Shown here: positions 24,326 through 32,996 of the stretch, one piece after another | How the letters are laid out: every line of letters starts with the position of its first letter | Numbering within the stretch: position 1 is the stretch's first letter | NCBI GenBank assembly: GCA_031549185.1 | Contig: JAVBQG010000002.1 | Coordinates: 1 to 64,000, forward strand | Length of the DNA: 64,000 nt | Direction of reading: 5' to 3' | Source: JAVBQG01 sp031549185 | Lineage (GTDB): Bacteria; Synergistota; Synergistia; Synergistales; Synergistaceae | Notes under the pieces: model-generated | What the model saw: the letters and a program-made list of their open reading frames with translations, nothing else | Databases searched by the model: none | What the model was told of the DNA's origin: nothing | Program-made: the position numbers and the translations under genes

Positions 24326-26155
24326 ATGGATCAGGCAGGGCAGGAGAAGTTATCCCGAATCAGAAATTTCAGCATCATCGCGCACGTCGACCACGGCAAG
24401 TCGACGCTGGCCGACCGGTTGATCGAGTGCACGCACACGGTCGACAGCCGCAACATGAAGTCGCAGCTGCTCGACATGCTCGAGCTCGAGCGCGAGCGCG
24501 GCATCACGATCAAGCTCGTGCCGGTGCGCATGAATTACACCGCGTCCGACGGGCGCGAATATATCTTGAACCTGATCGACACGCCGGGGCACGTCGACTT
24601 CAACTACGAGGTCTCCCGCTCGCTCGCCGCGTGCGAGGGAGCGGTGCTCGTGGTCGACGCGGCGCAGGGCGTCGAGGCGCAGACGGTGGCGAACGCCTAT
24701 CTCGCCGTCGAGCAGAACCTCGACATGATCCCCGTCTTCAACAAGATCGACCTGCCCTCCGCGCAGCCGGAGCGCATCGTGAAGGAGATCGAGGAGGTCA
24801 TCGGCCTCGACGCGGGCAACGCCGTGCTGGCGAGCGCCAAGGACGGCACCGGCGTGCCGGAGATCCTCGAGCGCATCGTGCGCGACATCCGCCCGCCGTC
24901 GGGCGACGCCGACGCGTCGCTGACGGCGCTGGTCTTCGACTCGGTCTACGACAACTACAAGGGTGTCATCAGCTACGTGCGCGTCGTCGACGGCACGATC
25001 ACGCCCGGCAAGGAGATCGCCTTCATGGCCACCGGGCAGGTGCATGAGGTGGAGGAGATCGGCGTCTTCACGCCCGGCATGCTGCCGGTCGACTCGCTCG
25101 GCCCCGGCGAGGTCGGCTACATCGTCGCGGGCATCAAGACGCTTGCCGAGGCCAGCGTCGGCGACACGATCACCGACGCACGCAAACCGGCCCCGGCGCC
25201 ACTGCCGGGCTATCGCAAGATCAAGCCGGTCGTCTTCTGCGGCTACTATCCGATCGAGCGCGAGGAGATCGGCCAGCTGCGCGAGGCGCTCGAAAAACTG
25301 CAGATCAACGACTCGGCCATCACCTTCGAGCCGGAGTCCTCCGCCGCGCTTGGCTTCGGCTTTCGCTGCGGCTTCCTCGGCCTTCTGCATATGGAGATCG
25401 CCAAGGAGCGCCTCTATCGAGAGTTCAACGTCGAGCTGGTGGCGACCGCACCGAACGTCGTCTACCAGATCAATCTCTCCGACGGCAGCACGATCGAGGC
25501 GCGGCGCCCGTCGGACTTTCCCGACCCCGCGCGGGTGGAGGAAGTGCTGGAGCCGTACATCCGGGCCACGGTCTTTCTGCCAGACGCCTACGTCGGCGCC
25601 TGCATGCAGCTCTGCCAGGAGAAGCGCGGCACCTACGTCGGTATGGACTACATCACGCCGGAGCGCGTGCGCCTTGTCTACGACCTGCCGCTGGCGGAGT
25701 TCATCCTCGACTTCCACGACCGGCTCAAGTCGGCCACGCGCGGCTATGCGTCGCTCGACTACGACCACACCGGCTATCGCGCCTCCGACCTTGTGAAGGT
25801 AGATATCCTGATTCAGGAGGAGGCGGTCGACGCCTTCAGCTTCATCTGCCACCGCGACGCGGCCTATCACCGCGGGCACGCCGTGGCCACGAAGCTGAAG
25901 GAGCTGATCCCGCGCCAGCTCTTCGAGGTCCCGATCCAGGCCGCCATCGGCAAGAAGGTCATCGTGCGCACCAACGTCAAGGCCGTGCGCAAGGACGTCC
26001 TCGCCAAGTGCTACGGCGGCGACATTACGCGCAAGCGCAAATTGCTCGAAAAGCAGAAGGAGGGCAAGAAGCGCATGAAGCAGGTCGGGCGCGTCTCGAT
26101 TCCGCAGGAGGCGTTTCTGGCCTTTATGGATGTGTCGGGGGATGACGACAAGTAG
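24326..26155 (+). CDS. lepA: Elongation factor 4 (translation GTPase LepA)
   Basis: 609 residues, standard for LepA. G1 AHVDHGKST, G2 RERGITIK, G3 DTPGHVDF, G4 NKIDLPSA, and the LepA-specific C-terminal region ending KCYGGDITRKRKLLEKQKEGKKRMKQVGRVSIPQEAFLA. ATG 24326 has GAGGTGAAGG upstream; an in-frame earlier ATG is less well placed. Overlaps hemW by 14 bases, a lepA-hemW pairing seen in many bacteria. Confidence 0.97.
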   Translation: MDQAGQEKLSRIRNFSIIAHVDHGKSTLADRLIECTHTVDSRNMKSQLLDMLELERERGITIKLVPVRMNYTASDGREYILNLIDTPGHVDFNYEVSRSLAACEGAVLVVDAAQGVEAQTVANAYLAVEQNLDMIPVFNKIDLPSAQPERIVKEIEEVIGLDAGNAVLASAKDGTGVPEILERIVRDIRPPSGDADASLTALVFDSVYDNYKGVISYVRVVDGTITPGKEIAFMATGQVHEVEEIGVFTPGMLPVDSLGPGEVGYIVAGIKTLAEASVGDTITDARKPAPAPLPGYRKIKPVVFCGYYPIEREEIGQLREALEKLQINDSAITFEPESSAALGFGFRCGFLGLLHMEIAKERLYREFNVELVATAPNVVYQINLSDGSTIEARRPSDFPDPARVEEVLEPYIRATVFLPDAYVGACMQLCQEKRGTYVGMDYITPERVRLVYDLPLAEFILDFHDRLKSATRGYASLDYDHTGYRASDLVKVDILIQEEAVDAFSFICHRDAAYHRGHAVATKLKELIPRQLFEVPIQAAIGKKVIVRTNVKAVRKDVLAKCYGGDITRKRKLLEKQKEGKKRMKQVGRVSIPQEAFLAFMDVSGDDDK

Positions 26156-27254
26156 CAGCGTCTACCTTCACGTCCCGTTCTGTGAGGCAAAATGCCCCTA
26201 CTGCGCCTTCGCCAGCGCCGTGGGGCGCGCCGGTGACGAGGAGCTGTATCTGCGCGCCGTCACGAAAGAAATTATCCTCCGCAGGGGCGCGCATTGCGCG
26301 TCCGCTGATATACGAACCTTCTACATTGGCGGCGGCACGCCGACGACCCTGTCCATCGACGCATGGCGCGTTCTCATCGAGACGATCGAGAGCGCGTTTT
26401 CTTTTTCCCCCGACGCCGAGGTCACCGTCGAGGCGAACCCGGGCTCGCTGTCGCTCGATCACCTGCGGCTCTGGCGCGACTGGCGCGTCACGCGCGTCAG
26501 TGTCGGCGTGCAGAGCTTCGACGACGCCGAGCTGGCGCTGCTCGGCCGCGTCCACAGCCGCGCGCAGGCGTTGGACGCCGTCGCCGCCTGCCGCTCGGCG
26601 GGCTTCTCCGTCTCGCTCGATCTGATGTTCGGCCTACCGAGGCAGCATCTGCGCAACTGGGCGCGCTCGCTCGGCGAGGCCCTCTTTCTTCGCCCCCATC
26701 ACATCTCGATCTACCAGCTCTCGATCGAGCCCGGCACGCCCTTCGAGGCGAGAAATTTCGACCTCCCCGACGGTTACGCGCCCTATCGCTACGCGCAGTG
26801 GCTGCTACCGCGCAAGGGCTACGCGCAGTACGAGGTGGCGAGCTTCGCTCTCCCCGAACATGAGAGCCGGCATAATCTCAACTACTGGGCCGACGGGCCG
26901 TATCTCGGCCTCGGCCCCGCCGCGTGGAGCTATCTCGGCGGAGTCCGAACCAGGAACGAACCCCTTCTTGCGGACTATGCGAGATCGATCGAGGAGCGCG
27001 GGAACGCCGTCGTCTACGAAGAACATCTGGAGGGAGAAGCGGCCGCAAGACAGGCAATTGTACTTGCCTTGCGTACAAAAAACGGTATAAAATTGAAAGG
27101 CTTCGCTGAAGAGTATGGTGAAAAATTTTCCAAGACGATCAGAGAAGAACTCGGGCGATTTCCAAAGGATCTGGTGCGGTGCGACGAATTGGGAGCGTCG
27201 CTCACGCCGAAGGGCCTGCGTGTGGCCAACAGGATCTGGGAAGAGCTGATCTAA
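26142..27254 (+). CDS. hemW: HemW-type radical SAM protein (heme chaperone)
   Basis: 370 residues. Radical SAM cluster CEAKCPYC near the N-terminus, GGGTPT SAM-binding block, SVGVQSFDD, DLMFGLP and the HemW C-terminal part SIYQLSIEPGTPF. Family members bind heme rather than acting as coproporphyrinogen oxidases. The segment RRGAHCAS just before TFYIGGGTPT is encoded by an inserted REP-like palindrome (26284-26302) that is kept in frame within a variable loop. Confidence 0.92.
   Translation: MTTSSSVYLHVPFCEAKCPYCAFASAVGRAGDEELYLRAVTKEIILRRGAHCASADIRTFYIGGGTPTTLSIDAWRVLIETIESAFSFSPDAEVTVEANPGSLSLDHLRLWRDWRVTRVSVGVQSFDDAELALLGRVHSRAQALDAVAACRSAGFSVSLDLMFGLPRQHLRNWARSLGEALFLRPHHISIYQLSIEPGTPFEARNFDLPDGYAPYRYAQWLLPRKGYAQYEVASFALPEHESRHNLNYWADGPYLGLGPAAWSYLGGVRTRNEPLLADYARSIEERGNAVVYEEHLEGEAAARQAIVLALRTKNGIKLKGFAEEYGEKFSKTIREELGRFPKDLVRCDELGASLTPKGLRVANRIWEELI
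26284..26304. repeat. REP-like palindrome inside the hemW coding sequence
   Basis: GGGCGCGCATTGCGCGTCC, one base different from the intergenic copies near 13390 and 18793, is translated in frame within hemW as part of RRGAHCAS. Confidence 0.85.
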
Positions 27255-27278
27255 AAAAGCAACAGGGGTGTGGGAGAG

Positions 27279-27737
27279 ATGAATATTGGGAGAACGACTG
27301 CGGAGCAGGCGCGCCGGAGGGCGGAGGAGCTGTATTTGCAGGAGATGTACTCGTGTGCGGAGGCCGTCTTCGCGACGATGAACGAGTATCTGGGCGAGCC
27401 GCTGCCGAAGGAGTTCATTCGCATCGCGACGGGCTTTCGCGGCGGCATGGGCGGCTCGGGCGGCGTCTGCGGAGCCCTCTCCGGCGGCGTGATGGCGCTG
27501 GGACTGGCGCTGGGAAACGAAACGCCCGGCGGCCCGACCGAGGGGCTGTCGGAAGCCGTGCGGATGCTGCGAACCCGCTTCATCGCCCGGCGTGGGTGCT
27601 CCTGCTGCCGCGACCTGATCGCCCGCTTCGACGACCACGACGACCCGAGACGCCGGGATTTCTGCGCGAAGATCGCGACGGGGGTCGTCTTGGACGCGAT
27701 CGAGATTCTGCGGGATCTGGACTGGATGACTGAATAA
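27279..27737 (+). CDS. C_GCAxxG_C_C family protein
   Basis: 152 residues with the family's spaced cysteines: CAEAVF near residue 25, GGVCGALSGGVMALGL, CSCCRDL and FCAKI. Members are small redox-type proteins common in anaerobes and often next to redox enzymes; the function is unknown. ATG 27279 follows GGGAGAG. A strong terminator follows. Confidence 0.85.
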   Translation: MNIGRTTAEQARRRAEELYLQEMYSCAEAVFATMNEYLGEPLPKEFIRIATGFRGGMGGSGGVCGALSGGVMALGLALGNETPGGPTEGLSEAVRMLRTRFIARRGCSCCRDLIARFDDHDDPRRRDFCAKIATGVVLDAIEILRDLDWMTE

Positions 27738-27742
27738 CGTAA

Positions 27743-27775
27743 AGAGAGCGTGCCGGGCGCTCTCTCTTTCGTCAT
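27743..27775. terminator. Terminator between convergent genes
   Basis: AGAGAGCG (27743-27750) pairs with CGCTCTCT (27758-27765), followed by CTTTCGTCATTTT on the plus strand. It sits between the Cys-motif gene and iclR. Confidence 0.75.
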
Positions 27776-27776
27776 T

Positions 27777-28574
27777 TTACGCGGGCAGGAATTCGCCCCC
27801 CCAGCCGAGTTCCCGCGACATCTCCGCGGAGGAGTCGAGCAACTTCCGGCTCGCTTCCTTCACCACCTCGGTGGTGAAGCGGGCCGTCGGCCCCGTCAAC
27901 GCTATCGTGCAGATGACCTCGTTCCTGGCGTTGAAGATGGGACAGGCGAGCGAGGAGAAGCCCTCGCAGTATTCGTTGAAACATCTTGAAATTCCCGTGC
28001 GCCTTATTTCCTCCAGATCGCCGAGGAGCTTTTGCCCCGTTGCCGTAAAGGGCGTCGATGGTTTCGCGGATTGCAAAACTTCAAGCCGCTCCTCCTCCGG
28101 CATGAAGGCAAGAAAGGTTTTGGCGCCGGCGCCGACCCCCATCTTGTATTCCGCGCCCACCGTCGGGGAATAGCGGAATTCGTGCGACGCCTCCGCCTTG
28201 TCGAAGCATCGTCTCGTTGTTCCTTCTCTGATGTAGGCAGTCGCCGTCTCGCCGAACGTGTTCCGCAGGTCGACGAGGCTGCCGTGTACGATGCCGCGCA
28301 GCGTGTCCTCCCGCTTCGAGCGATATCCCAGCATGTACAGCTTGCGCCCGATGCCGAAGAGTTTGTTGTCCTCGTTGCGGCTCAGATATCCCTCCTGCAC
28401 GAACAGCCGGGCGATGCGCGATGCAGTCGGCAACGGAATCTCGGCTTTTTTTGAGATCTCCGTCAACGATAGCGTTCCCCGCTCGCCCAGAAAACAACCG
28501 AGTATCGCAAGAGCACGCTCGATCGATTGAGTCCCTGTTTCATTTTCTTTTGTCTTCTCTGGAGATTTTGCCAA
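27777..28574 (-). CDS. IclR-family transcriptional regulator
   Basis: 265 residues: N-terminal winged helix (SIERALAILGCFLGERGTLSLTEISKKAEIPLPTASRIARLFVQEGYL) and C-terminal GAF-like effector domain (EYKMGVGAGAKTFLAFMPEEER, GFSSLACPIFNARNEVICTIALTGPTARF). Divergent from the catabolic gene run that starts at 28741 and almost surely its regulator. Effector unknown, probably the pathway substrate or a product. Confidence 0.92.
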   Translation of the reverse strand: MAKSPEKTKENETGTQSIERALAILGCFLGERGTLSLTEISKKAEIPLPTASRIARLFVQEGYLSRNEDNKLFGIGRKLYMLGYRSKREDTLRGIVHGSLVDLRNTFGETATAYIREGTTRRCFDKAEASHEFRYSPTVGAEYKMGVGAGAKTFLAFMPEEERLEVLQSAKPSTPFTATGQKLLGDLEEIRRTGISRCFNEYCEGFSSLACPIFNARNEVICTIALTGPTARFTTEVVKEASRKLLDSSAEMSRELGWGGEFLPA

Positions 28575-28636
28575 GATGTAGATCCCCCTTCAACAGGTCG
28601 TATTTTTGTTCAAGCTCTCGCCAAGGATATTCGGTA

Positions 28637-28674
28637 TTGACTCCGCCGAATCCCATATGTATAATCCGAATTAT
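28637..28674 (+). promoter_or_regulatory. Strong promoter and operator of the catabolic gene run
   Basis: TTGACT (28637-28642), 17 bp, TATAAT (28660-28665): a near-consensus sigma-70 promoter. The palindrome ATAATCCGAATTAT (28661-28674) covers the -10 box and start region, which suits repression by the divergent IclR protein. Confidence 0.7.
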
Positions 28675-28740
28675 CATATACAGGTTATCATTTTCATATT
28701 ATGGAAGTCAAGGGCAAGTTGATCGTTAGGGGGAAGTCTT

Positions 28741-29262
28741 GTGCAAATCAGTACACCTGTAACCCGCGCTTCGATTGAGGGCTTGAAACTCTACGACACG
28801 CTGGAGATCTCCGGGGTCATCTTTACCGGCCGCGACGCGGCGCTGCCGCGCCTGGTCGAGTTGATCGAGTCGGGGCGTCTGGCGGAGAATGGACTCGACC
28901 TCGAGGGGGGCGCGGTCTTTCATACGGCGGTCAGCCCCGCCGGAATCGGGCCGACGTCCAGCAACAAGCTGGAGATCGAGGAGTCCATCCCACGCCTCTC
29001 CGAAGCCGGGATCCGGATCCACATCGGAAAGGGCAGCCTCTCGCACGAGACGACGGAGGCGCTCGCAAAACACGGTTCCATCTTCGTCGTGACGCCGCCC
29101 ACCACGGCGCTTCTCACCGCCTCCATCCAGAAGACGGAGGTCGCCGCCTTCCCCGAGTTTGGGATCGAGGCGCTCCACCGCATCACGGTAAAAAATTTCC
29201 CCGCCATCGTCGCGATCGCGAACGGCGAGTCCATCTTCGAAAAGAAAGGCGACCGCTCATGA
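28741..29262 (+). CDS. Class I fumarase-type hydro-lyase, beta subunit
   Basis: 173 residues, like FumA C-terminal domain, TtdB or the small subunit of mesaconase. Typical segments: GVIFTGRDAALPRLVELIE, VFHTAVSPAGIGPTSSNKLE and HIGKGSLSHETTEAL. GTG start with TTAGGGGGAAG upstream. With the alpha subunit (overlap GAGTGA region at 29259) it forms an Fe-S hydratase adding water to a C4/C5 unsaturated diacid. Beside a methylaspartate ammonia-lyase, mesaconate to citramalate is the likeliest reaction; fumarate or tartrate activity cannot be excluded. Confidence 0.85.
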   Translation: MQISTPVTRASIEGLKLYDTLEISGVIFTGRDAALPRLVELIESGRLAENGLDLEGGAVFHTAVSPAGIGPTSSNKLEIEESIPRLSEAGIRIHIGKGSLSHETTEALAKHGSIFVVTPPTTALLTASIQKTEVAAFPEFGIEALHRITVKNFPAIVAIANGESIFEKKGDRS

Positions 29263-30131
29263 GCACATTGACGAACGTAACGGAAAAAGTCGCGGAGACG
29301 CTTGTGAAGGCAAGCACCACGTTCAGGCCCGATCAGCTCGCTGCGTACGAGCGGGCGATCACCTCCGAGAGCAGCGAGCAGTCCCTCTGGGTTCTGCGGC
29401 AGATCGTGGAGAACGCAAAGGTTGGGCAGAAGGATAAACTGCCGCTCTGCGACGACACGGGTATTCCGCACCTTCTGCTCGAAGTGGGCGAGAAGGCGTC
29501 CATCCCCGCCGGTTTCATGGAGGCGCTCGATCTTGGCGTGGCCAAGGGGCTGCGCGATCTCCCCGGGCGCCCGATGGCGGTGCTCGGTTCCGACGAGGAG
29601 CGCATCAGCCAGCACGCAGGATTGTCGGAGGACTCGGGCGCGCTGCTGGCGGCACCGCTGCAGGTCGTTCGCGGAGGGAGTGACGTGAAGCCGAACGAGC
29701 TCCGGCTCACGGTCATGATGTACGGCGGCGGGCCCGAGATTCGCGGCAAGACCCTCCGCATCTTCCACAAGCACTCCACGGGCGTCGTGGTGGACGAGAT
29801 GATCGCCTGGGCGAAGGAGAGCACCAAGCTGCTCGGCTGCCAGCCCTGCATCCTCTCGTTCGGCGTCGGCCGTTCGAATTACGAGGCGGCGTCGCTCTCC
29901 ATGCAGGCGATGGCGAAGGGGAACTTCGACGCGCAGTCCGCGATCGAGAAGCGGATCACCGACGGGGTCAACGAGACCTCCTGCGGCGCGCTCGGCTTGG
30001 GCGGCGATATCACGGTGCTGGGGACCTTCGTGAAGGTCGGCCCCCAGCGGGCGAGCGGTGTCCGCGTCGTCTCCATGCGCACGGGCTGCTGTTTCGACCC
30101 GCGCCGGGCGAGCGTCTCGTTCGAGTTTTAA
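29259..30131 (+). CDS. Class I fumarase-type hydro-lyase, alpha subunit
   Basis: 290 residues. Three cysteines expected to bind the 4Fe-4S cluster occur in LPLCDDTGIPH, a GCQPCILSFGVGR segment and ETSCGALGLGG, as in TtdA/FumA N-terminal domains. Oxygen-sensitive hydratase with the beta subunit just upstream (start overlaps its stop by four bases). The order beta-alpha is reversed relative to the more usual alpha-beta. Confidence 0.87.
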   Translation: MSTLTNVTEKVAETLVKASTTFRPDQLAAYERAITSESSEQSLWVLRQIVENAKVGQKDKLPLCDDTGIPHLLLEVGEKASIPAGFMEALDLGVAKGLRDLPGRPMAVLGSDEERISQHAGLSEDSGALLAAPLQVVRGGSDVKPNELRLTVMMYGGGPEIRGKTLRIFHKHSTGVVVDEMIAWAKESTKLLGCQPCILSFGVGRSNYEAASLSMQAMAKGNFDAQSAIEKRITDGVNETSCGALGLGGDITVLGTFVKVGPQRASGVRVVSMRTGCCFDPRRASVSFEF

Positions 30132-30173
30132 GCTTCGGCAATACACCAAACCAAGTTACCGGGAGGTATATAG

Positions 30174-31526
30174 ATGATCATCTTCAAAGGCGGCAAAGTT
30201 GTCACGGGGGACGGAAAGACCGTCCATGAGAAGGCGAACGTCATCGTCGTGGAGGACCTCGTCGCGGACGTCGTAGAGCGCTACGATCCGTCGATCGAGG
30301 CGTACGCGCAGGAGGTCGTCGACTGCGAGGGCAAATGCGTCATGCCGGGTATGATCAACCACCACCAGCATGGCGTCACTTTCGGCCCGATGTTCGCGAG
30401 CGGCGCCGAGAACTACGGGCGCGAGTTCATCCTGAACCACCTCGATCGCACGCTGCTGCAGGGGCACACCACGGTCCTCAACGTCGACGGCTTCGTGACG
30501 ATGGACGAGGTCCGCGAGACGCAGAAGTGCCACCCGCTCCGCATCAGGACGGCGACCACGCACGCGCCGATCAACTACAAGGCGGGCGAGCTGTGCGACG
30601 GCAAGGGCTTCCTCGAGAAGCACCGCGCGATGACGGTCGAGCAGATGATGGCCGACGGCGCGGTCTGCATCGGCGAGGTCGGCGGCGGGCACACGCTCGG
30701 CGGAGGCGGTCAGGACTATTTATACATCCCCAGGGCGGTCAAGGAGCTGAAAGGGAAAGAAATTGACTACCTCCAGGCGCGCGCGATGAAACTCTCCGTG
30801 TTGGGCCGCTACATCGAGGAGTCGTACTACAACCGTGACACCGTCGCGGCGGCGCTGAAGGAGCACAAGCTCGACAGCTTCCTGACGCCGGAGGAGACGC
30901 GCGACATCATCTACAAGACGACCTTCGCCTCCGTGAAGGTGGCGCTCGATGGCTACCGCGAGGCGGCGAACCTCGCCAAGAAGCTCGGCGTGCCGATGAT
31001 GATGCACAACGCGCCGACGTCGCGCGACATCGTGCACGAGATTGTGAAGATGAAGATTCCGAACATGATCGCCTGCCACTCGAACTACCTGTACACGACC
31101 GAGGAGTGCGTGGAGAACAGCAAGTACCTCAAACAGCTCGACCCGAACGTGATCCTCGACGCCGCCGTGCACGATCCCTTCGGCGCCAAGGCGCTGGTGG
31201 CGACGTCGGACAACCTCCGCGCGTTCTACGAGAACGACCTGATCGACATCATCTCCACGGACTTCGCGGCGGGCAAGAGCGACTCGATGCTGGAGGCCAT
31301 GCAGTTCGCGGCGGTCGATCGGAAGATCGTCCCGTTGGCGAAGGCGGTCGCACAGGGCACGACGAACGTCACCAAGGCGCTGCCGTTGATCGCGCCGAAC
31401 CTGGGCCTGCTCAAGACCGGCTACTACGCGGACATCGTCGTCTCGAAGTACCCGGCGATCAAGGAAGTCGAGCGTGTCTACATCGCGGGCAAACTGGCCG
31501 CGAAAGACGGCAAGGTTATTCGCTAG
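30174..31526 (+). CDS. Amidohydrolase-superfamily enzyme, enamidase-like candidate
   Basis: 450 residues, TIM-barrel metal hydrolase. Metal ligands seen: HHQHG after PGMIN (HxH), GAVCIGEVGGGHT (a Glu where carboxylated Lys often sits, reminiscent of the WIVGEVG segment I recall in Eubacterium barkeri enamidase), MMMHNAP, IACHSN and IISTDFAAGKSD (final Asp). C-terminal beta-sandwich part reads LKTGYYADIVVSKYP. It likely hydrolyses a cyclic amide or enamide, opening a reduced ring. RBS GGGAGGT before ATG. Substrate is inferred from context only. Confidence 0.8.
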   Translation: MIIFKGGKVVTGDGKTVHEKANVIVVEDLVADVVERYDPSIEAYAQEVVDCEGKCVMPGMINHHQHGVTFGPMFASGAENYGREFILNHLDRTLLQGHTTVLNVDGFVTMDEVRETQKCHPLRIRTATTHAPINYKAGELCDGKGFLEKHRAMTVEQMMADGAVCIGEVGGGHTLGGGGQDYLYIPRAVKELKGKEIDYLQARAMKLSVLGRYIEESYYNRDTVAAALKEHKLDSFLTPEETRDIIYKTTFASVKVALDGYREAANLAKKLGVPMMMHNAPTSRDIVHEIVKMKIPNMIACHSNYLYTTEECVENSKYLKQLDPNVILDAAVHDPFGAKALVATSDNLRAFYENDLIDIISTDFAAGKSDSMLEAMQFAAVDRKIVPLAKAVAQGTTNVTKALPLIAPNLGLLKTGYYADIVVSKYPAIKEVERVYIAGKLAAKDGKVIR

Positions 31527-31571
31527 ATTAGAGAAACGATAAATTAAAACTGAATCAACGCGATCCGAATT

Positions 31572-31605
31572 TTCGCAAAGACGCGCAATGCGCGTCCTTG
31601 CGAAA
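31572..31605. repeat. REP-like palindrome between amidohydrolase and ammonia-lyase genes
   Basis: TTCGCAAAGACGCGCA and TGCGCGTCCTTGCGAA are near-perfect arms around a single base, carrying the same GACGCGCAATGCGCGTC core as the other copies. No T-run follows, so read-through to the next gene is possible. Confidence 0.75.
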
Positions 31606-31659
31606 GCGGGTTATTTGAATTTTGAATCTAGAAACGAATAAGAAGGGCAGGAGATCGAT

Positions 31660-32910
31660 TTGAAAATCAAAAAAGTGCTGTGCGCGGAGTGTATGACGGG
31701 TTTCTACATGGACGACAAGGAGGCCATCAAGGAGGGCGCCAAGTCCGACGGTTTCGTGTATCGCGGCAAACCGCTGACGCCAGGGTTCCGCAGCATCAGA
31801 CAGCCCGGCGTGGCCGTGTCCGTCATCTTCGTCCTCGAGAACGACGACATCGCCTACGGCGACTGCGCGGTGGCGCAGTACGCGGCGAGCGGCGGCCGCG
31901 AGGTTCCCAACACGGCGAAGGCGCTGATCGACGTCATCGAGAAGCACGTCATCCCCTACTTCGAGGGACGCGACATCAAGAACTTCAAATCCGAGGCCGA
32001 GCAGTTCGACCGCGGCCTTTTCGGCGGCGAGCAGCTTCCCGCGTCGATCCGCTACGGCGTCACCCAGGCGATTTTGGAGACAGTGGCGAAGGAGCGCAAG
32101 CTTACGATGGCGGAGGTGGTCATGGACGAGTACGGCCTTCCGATCGACCTCACCCCCGTGCGCATCAACGCGCAGTCGGGCGACGAGCGCTACACGAACG
32201 TCGACAAGATGATCTTGAAGCAGGTCGGCATGATGCCGCACGGCCTGATCAACAACGTCGAGGAGAAGCTCGGCACCGACGGCAAGATCTTCCTCGACTG
32301 GGTCAAGTGGGTCAAGAAGCGGATCGAGGAGATCGGCGAGGCCGGCTACAAGCCCGTCATGCGCTACGACGTGTACGGCTGCATGGGCAAGGCGTTCAAG
32401 GACGACCTCGACAAGGTCGTCGCCTACCTGATCGAAGTCGAAGAGGCCTGCAAGCCGTACGAGATCTTCATCGAGATGCCGATCGACCTCAAGTCGAACG
32501 ACAAGCAGCTCGAGGGTATGAAGTACCTCCGCAGCGAGCTCGACAAGAAGGGCTCGAAGTTGAAGCTGATCATCGACGAATACGCGAATACCTATGAGGA
32601 GATCGTGCAGTGGGTCGACGCGCGCGGCGCGGACATGGTGCAGGTCAAGACCATCGACCTCGGCGGCATCAACAACATCGTGGAGGCCGTTCTGTATTGC
32701 AAGAAGAACGGCGTGTTGGCGTATCAGGGCGGCACCTGCAACGAGACCGACAAGTCGGCGCTCGTCTGCGTGAACCTGGCGGTCGCCACCAAACCGTTCG
32801 CCATGGCCGGCAAGCCAGGCATGGGCGTTGACGAGGGGGTTATGATCGTAAATAACGAGCAACAGCGCCTTCTGACGATCCTGAAGGCGAGGAAGGAAGG
32901 AAAGATCTGA
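31660..32910 (+). CDS. mal: Methylaspartate ammonia-lyase (enolase superfamily)
   Basis: 416 residues. From memory of the Clostridium tetanomorphum enzyme, every active-site residue has a counterpart at nearly the same number: Gln172, His194 (MMPHGLINNVEEK), metal ligands Asp237, Glu272 and Asp306, Gln328, catalytic Lys330 (MVQVKTIDLGG), Thr359-Cys360 (GGTCNET). The reaction is elimination of ammonia from 3-methylaspartate to mesaconate. Normally coupled to glutamate mutase, which is absent here, so the amino acid must come from another route. TTG start with CAGGAG upstream. Confidence 0.93.
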   Translation: MKIKKVLCAECMTGFYMDDKEAIKEGAKSDGFVYRGKPLTPGFRSIRQPGVAVSVIFVLENDDIAYGDCAVAQYAASGGREVPNTAKALIDVIEKHVIPYFEGRDIKNFKSEAEQFDRGLFGGEQLPASIRYGVTQAILETVAKERKLTMAEVVMDEYGLPIDLTPVRINAQSGDERYTNVDKMILKQVGMMPHGLINNVEEKLGTDGKIFLDWVKWVKKRIEEIGEAGYKPVMRYDVYGCMGKAFKDDLDKVVAYLIEVEEACKPYEIFIEMPIDLKSNDKQLEGMKYLRSELDKKGSKLKLIIDEYANTYEEIVQWVDARGADMVQVKTIDLGGINNIVEAVLYCKKNGVLAYQGGTCNETDKSALVCVNLAVATKPFAMAGKPGMGVDEGVMIVNNEQQRLLTILKARKEGKI

Positions 32911-32996
32911 AGTTTTTAATGTTTTAGGGAAGCGCCGATGTGGAAATCGGGCAGCAAATCGGTCTTCCCATGACGACTGAAGACGAGGTGGAATGT

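Noticed and set aside
24350..25879. 509-codon open frame antisense to lepA
   Set aside because: lepA is certain on the plus strand; long antisense frames are expected in GC-rich coding DNA and this one has no family motifs.
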